Program-made: the position numbers and the translations under genes
In this document: positions 6,490-8,131 of the stretch, in pieces
How the letters are laid out: each line of letters starts with the position of its first letter
How positions within the stretch are numbered: position 1 is the stretch's first letter
Notes under the pieces: generated by a model
What the model was told of the DNA's origin: nothing
The model's database searches: none
The model's input: only the letters and a program-made list of their open reading frames with translations
NCBI GenBank assembly: GCA_003152595.1
Contig: PMAM01000324.1
Span: 1 to 8,131 of the forward strand
DNA from: Acidobacterium sp.
GTDB lineage: Bacteria > Acidobacteriota > Terriglobia > Terriglobales > Acidobacteriaceae
Reading direction: 5' to 3'
DNA length: 8,131 nt

Positions 6490-7465
6490 TGGTCGTCACG
6501 GAGCCAGGCGCCCGGTGCTCGGTGCTCCGTCCAGACGTCAGCCACAGTCCCAGCCCTAAAAACAGCACGGCACCGGTAAGGAACTTGACCGCAATGGGTG
6601 CGCCCGACGGTGACAGAAAGGCCTCCAGCGTCCCCGCGATCATCAGCAGCGGCACGGTTCCGGCAAGGAGCCGAATGGCCTCCACCGATGCGCGCGCCAG
6701 CGAGTCCCGGCGCTTGTGGATTCCTGGAAAGAGCATGCCCGTGGCGATGCGCAGGCCCGCCGCACCGGCGATGCAGATGCTCGGCAGCTCCAGCGCTCCA
6801 TGCGCCGCGACGAAGCTCCACAGGTCCAGCGCCATGCGCGCCTGCGCGCACGCCGTGCTCACCACGCCCAGTTCCATGCCGTTGAAGAAGAGCTCGTACA
6901 GTGTCCACAGTCCCGCCGTGATGCCGCCGGCAAAGGTCGCGAAGGCGACGCCAATGTTGTTCGTCATGATCCCGGTGGAGGCTTGCGGTTTCATGCTGAC
7001 AAGGCTGTGCGTCCACATCTCGCGCTTCTCAATGGAGGCGACCATAGCCGGACCGAGGATCATGCGTTGGAACATCGGGCGGGCAACGCTCAACAGCGTG
7101 CCGAGCGCGGCACCGGCCAGAAAAATGGCCACTGACGCGGCAACGTATGGGAACATGCTGCGGAAGATTCGCGGGTACTCCACGGCGAAGAAGCGCACGA
7201 TTTGGCGGGGCTCGAGCTTTCTGCCCGAGTACACGCGATTATGGGCTCGCGCCAGCAGCAGGTTCAGGTATTCTTCCTGCGTGCGCGACCCGCGATCGGC
7301 CCGCACCGCGGACAGATCCTGGGCTACCTGCCGATAGAGCAGTCCCAGTTCGCGCAGCTCGTCGCCGGAAAGCGACTTTAGCCCCGACTGTTCCGTCTGG
7401 ACCAGTAACGCATCCAGCCGCTGCCACAGTCCCTGCCGTTGTTCGATCCAGCGGTTGGAAATCAT
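6449..7465 (-). CDS. SpoIIM/DUF95-family membrane protein
   Basis: 338 residues from ATG 7465-7463 to TGA 6451-6449. The N-terminal 100 residues are a soluble helical region (WIEQRQGLWQRLDALL, then ELGLLYRQVAQDLSAVRA at about 37-55) typical of non-sporulation SpoIIM homologues. TM segments lie at about 106-126, 171-192, 225-245, 265-284 and 292-310. Family signatures are NNIGVAFATFAGG (169-181), TLYELFFNGMELG (188-200) and AHGALELPSICIAGAAGL (221-238). Despite the name, nothing here suggests sporulation. DUF95 proteins often sit beside RDD, MoxR and DUF58 genes, as here. The gene opposes the operon: its 3' end overlaps DUF58 by 41 bp, and its 5' end faces the RDD gene at 27-39 bp. A 7-bp tandem repeat at 6514-6527 appears to have put residues after T315 out of the ancestral frame. 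The ribosome binding site is weak (AGGG, 12 bases upstream). Confidence 0.88.
   Translation of the reverse strand: MISNRWIEQRQGLWQRLDALLVQTEQSGLKSLSGDELRELGLLYRQVAQDLSAVRADRGSRTQEEYLNLLLARAHNRVYSGRKLEPRQIVRFFAVEYPRIFRSMFPYVAASVAIFLAGAALGTLLSVARPMFQRMILGPAMVASIEKREMWTHSLVSMKPQASTGIMTNNIGVAFATFAGGITAGLWTLYELFFNGMELGVVSTACAQARMALDLWSFVAAHGALELPSICIAGAAGLRIATGMLFPGIHKRRDSLARASVEAIRLLAGTVPLLMIAGTLEAFLSPSGAPIAVKFLTGAVLFLGLGLWLTSGRSTEHRAPGSVTTTTGALAPSLQDTH
6498..6530. terminator. Possible bidirectional terminator hairpin past the DUF58 stop
   Basis: ACGGAGC (6498-6504) and GCTCCGT (6524-6530) form a perfect 7-bp stem with a 19-base loop, starting nine bases after the DUF58 stop and lying inside the SpoIIM 3' end. 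There is no T-run on either strand, so it is not a classic intrinsic terminator. The right arm lies partly in a 7-bp tandem duplication. Confidence 0.3.
6514..6527. repeat. 7-bp perfect tandem duplication in the SpoIIM 3' end
   Basis: GGTGCTC occurs twice in direct succession (6514-6520, 6521-6527). Seven is not a multiple of three, so gain or loss of a copy shifts the SpoIIM frame. With one copy removed, the SpoIIM frame meets TGA at 6498-6496, just outside the DUF58 stop at 6487-6489. Confidence 0.8.
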
Positions 7466-7504
7466 GCGTGCGCCGCGCCCTGAAACCCGTTGATGAATCG
7501 CGCC
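7466..7504. other. Very short divergent intergenic region between SpoIIM and RDD genes
   Basis: Only 39 bp separate the SpoIIM ATG (7465, minus) from ATG 7505 of the RDD gene, or 27 bp if RDD starts at the in-frame ATG 7493. I see no clear -10/-35 pair or good Shine-Dalgarno on either strand, so promoters for both genes must reach into the opposing coding regions. Confidence 0.6.
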
Positions 7505-8131
7505 ATGGACGAAACTCCCGATCAGCTTACCATCGAGACTCCGGAGCAGGTCGCGATCCGCTTCCCCATCGCGGGCATCGGCAGCCGCTTTCTTGCCGTG
7601 CTCACCGATACGATCGTCCAGATCCTGGTCTACCTGGTCCTCTTCTTCCTGATCTTCCTTGTTATTAGCTCGGCACCGGAATCCTTCCAGGCTATTGCTC
7701 GCGCAGACGAGAAATGGTTCATTGCCGCGATCATCCTCTTTTACTTCTTGCTGTACTGGGGCTACTACACCCTTTTCGAAGCCTTCTGGAACGGACAGAC
7801 TCCGGGCAAGAAGCTTTGCAAGCTGCGCGTGATCCGCGACTCCGGCCGGCAGATCACCCTGTTCGAGTCGATGACGCGCAACCTGATCCGCGTGGTCGAT
7901 GCGCTTCCCAGCTTCTATGCCGTCGGGATCGTGACGATGCTGTGCAACCGGCGCAACAAGCGGCTCGGCGACTTTGCAGCGGGGACTCTGGTCGTCCACG
8001 AGCGCGCTCCGGAACCGGCGCTGTGGAGCGGCACGGCCTCGCGCACCATCACCGCAGGAGCCTTTACGCCGGTCGCGGTTCCGCCGGCTCCGATGGTCGA
8101 TCCCAACGCTGTCGATCTGCCGGCGGACGCC
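7505..8131 (+). CDS. RDD-family membrane protein (3' end outside window)
   Basis: The frame is open from ATG 7505 to the last base of the window (209 codons, no stop). TM segments are at about 33-55 and 71-92, with a short hydrophobic stretch at 132-147. RDD-family features are in order: GIGSRFLAVLTDT (24-36) with the conserved R28 and D35, FWNGQTPGKKLCKLRVI (94-110), TRNLIRVVDALP (124-135) and RNKRLGDFAAGTLVV (149-163). After this the chain turns proline- and alanine-rich, so a C-terminal extension beyond the RDD domain lies partly outside the window. RDD proteins are small membrane proteins of mostly unknown function; ion or small-solute transport has been suggested for some. In-frame ATG 7493 and TTG 7490 are alternative starts, and neither has a good ribosome binding site; 7505 is preferred because the DQLTIETPEQ lead-in begins there. 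It diverges from the SpoIIM gene, a pairing seen in many genomes. Confidence 0.88.
   Translation, partial: MDETPDQLTIETPEQVAIRFPIAGIGSRFLAVLTDTIVQILVYLVLFFLIFLVISSAPESFQAIARADEKWFIAAIILFYFLLYWGYYTLFEAFWNGQTPGKKLCKLRVIRDSGRQITLFESMTRNLIRVVDALPSFYAVGIVTMLCNRRNKRLGDFAAGTLVVHERAPEPALWSGTASRTITAGAFTPVAVPPAPMVDPNAVDLPADA

Noticed and set aside
6489..7337. Plus-strand open frame opposite the SpoIIM-family gene
   Set aside because: The minus strand here encodes clear SpoIIM signatures; the plus-strand translation has none and no ribosome binding site.
7474..7504. Direct repeat CGCGCC (7474-7479 and 7499-7504) as an operator
   Set aside because: Six bases of G/C recur too easily in this composition, and no symmetry or conservation evidence is available.
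1..8131. Mobile elements, tRNA/rRNA genes, CRISPR arrays or phage genes
   Set aside because: No transposase or integrase motifs, no cloverleaf-like segments and no regularly spaced repeats were seen; coding is nearly continuous.

Overview
The window is about 8.1 kb of GC-rich (above 60% by eye), densely packed bacterial DNA with almost no intergenic space. It holds eight protein-coding genes, the outer two cut by the window edges, and no recognisable RNA gene, insertion sequence, integrase or CRISPR array. Codon use, the PD40/TolB-type propeller protein and the style of the MoxR/DUF58/SpoIIM proteins suggest a soil-type Acidobacteriota (Terriglobia-like). That placement is an inference from protein character, not from a marker gene.

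Layout. (1) Positions 1-714 (+) are the 3' part of a PD40/TolB-like beta-propeller protein. (2) After a 115-bp gap with a possible extended -10 promoter, a tightly coupled plus-strand operon runs from 830 to 6489: a six-TM membrane protein, a DUF4129 protein with a signal peptide, a DUF4350 protein, a MoxR-type AAA+ ATPase and a DUF58 protein. Every junction inside the operon is a 4-bp stop/start overlap. Three are ATGA; the one before the DUF4129 gene reads ATAA, so its apparent start codon is ATA. (3) A SpoIIM/DUF95-family membrane protein lies on the minus strand (7465-6449), tail to tail with the DUF58 gene and overlapping it by 41 bp. A 7-bp tandem duplication in its 3' end appears to have shifted its last 23 codons out of frame and into that overlap. 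(4) Diverging from it, only 27-39 bp away, an RDD-family membrane protein starts and runs off the right edge.

MoxR, DUF58, DUF4129, DUF4350, SpoIIM/DUF95 and RDD genes recur together in many bacteria and no agreed function is known to me. A reasonable model is a membrane-bound machine: the cytoplasmic MoxR ATPase works on or with the DUF58 (vWA-like) protein anchored by two N-terminal helices, while DUF4129 and DUF4350 present periplasmic domains, each with exactly two cysteines. SpoIIM, RDD and the six-TM protein supply further membrane parts. This is gene-neighbourhood inference. The most informative oddities are the ATA start of the DUF4129 gene, the 7-bp duplication in spoIIM, and the degenerate metal-binding site with an insertion in the DUF58 protein.
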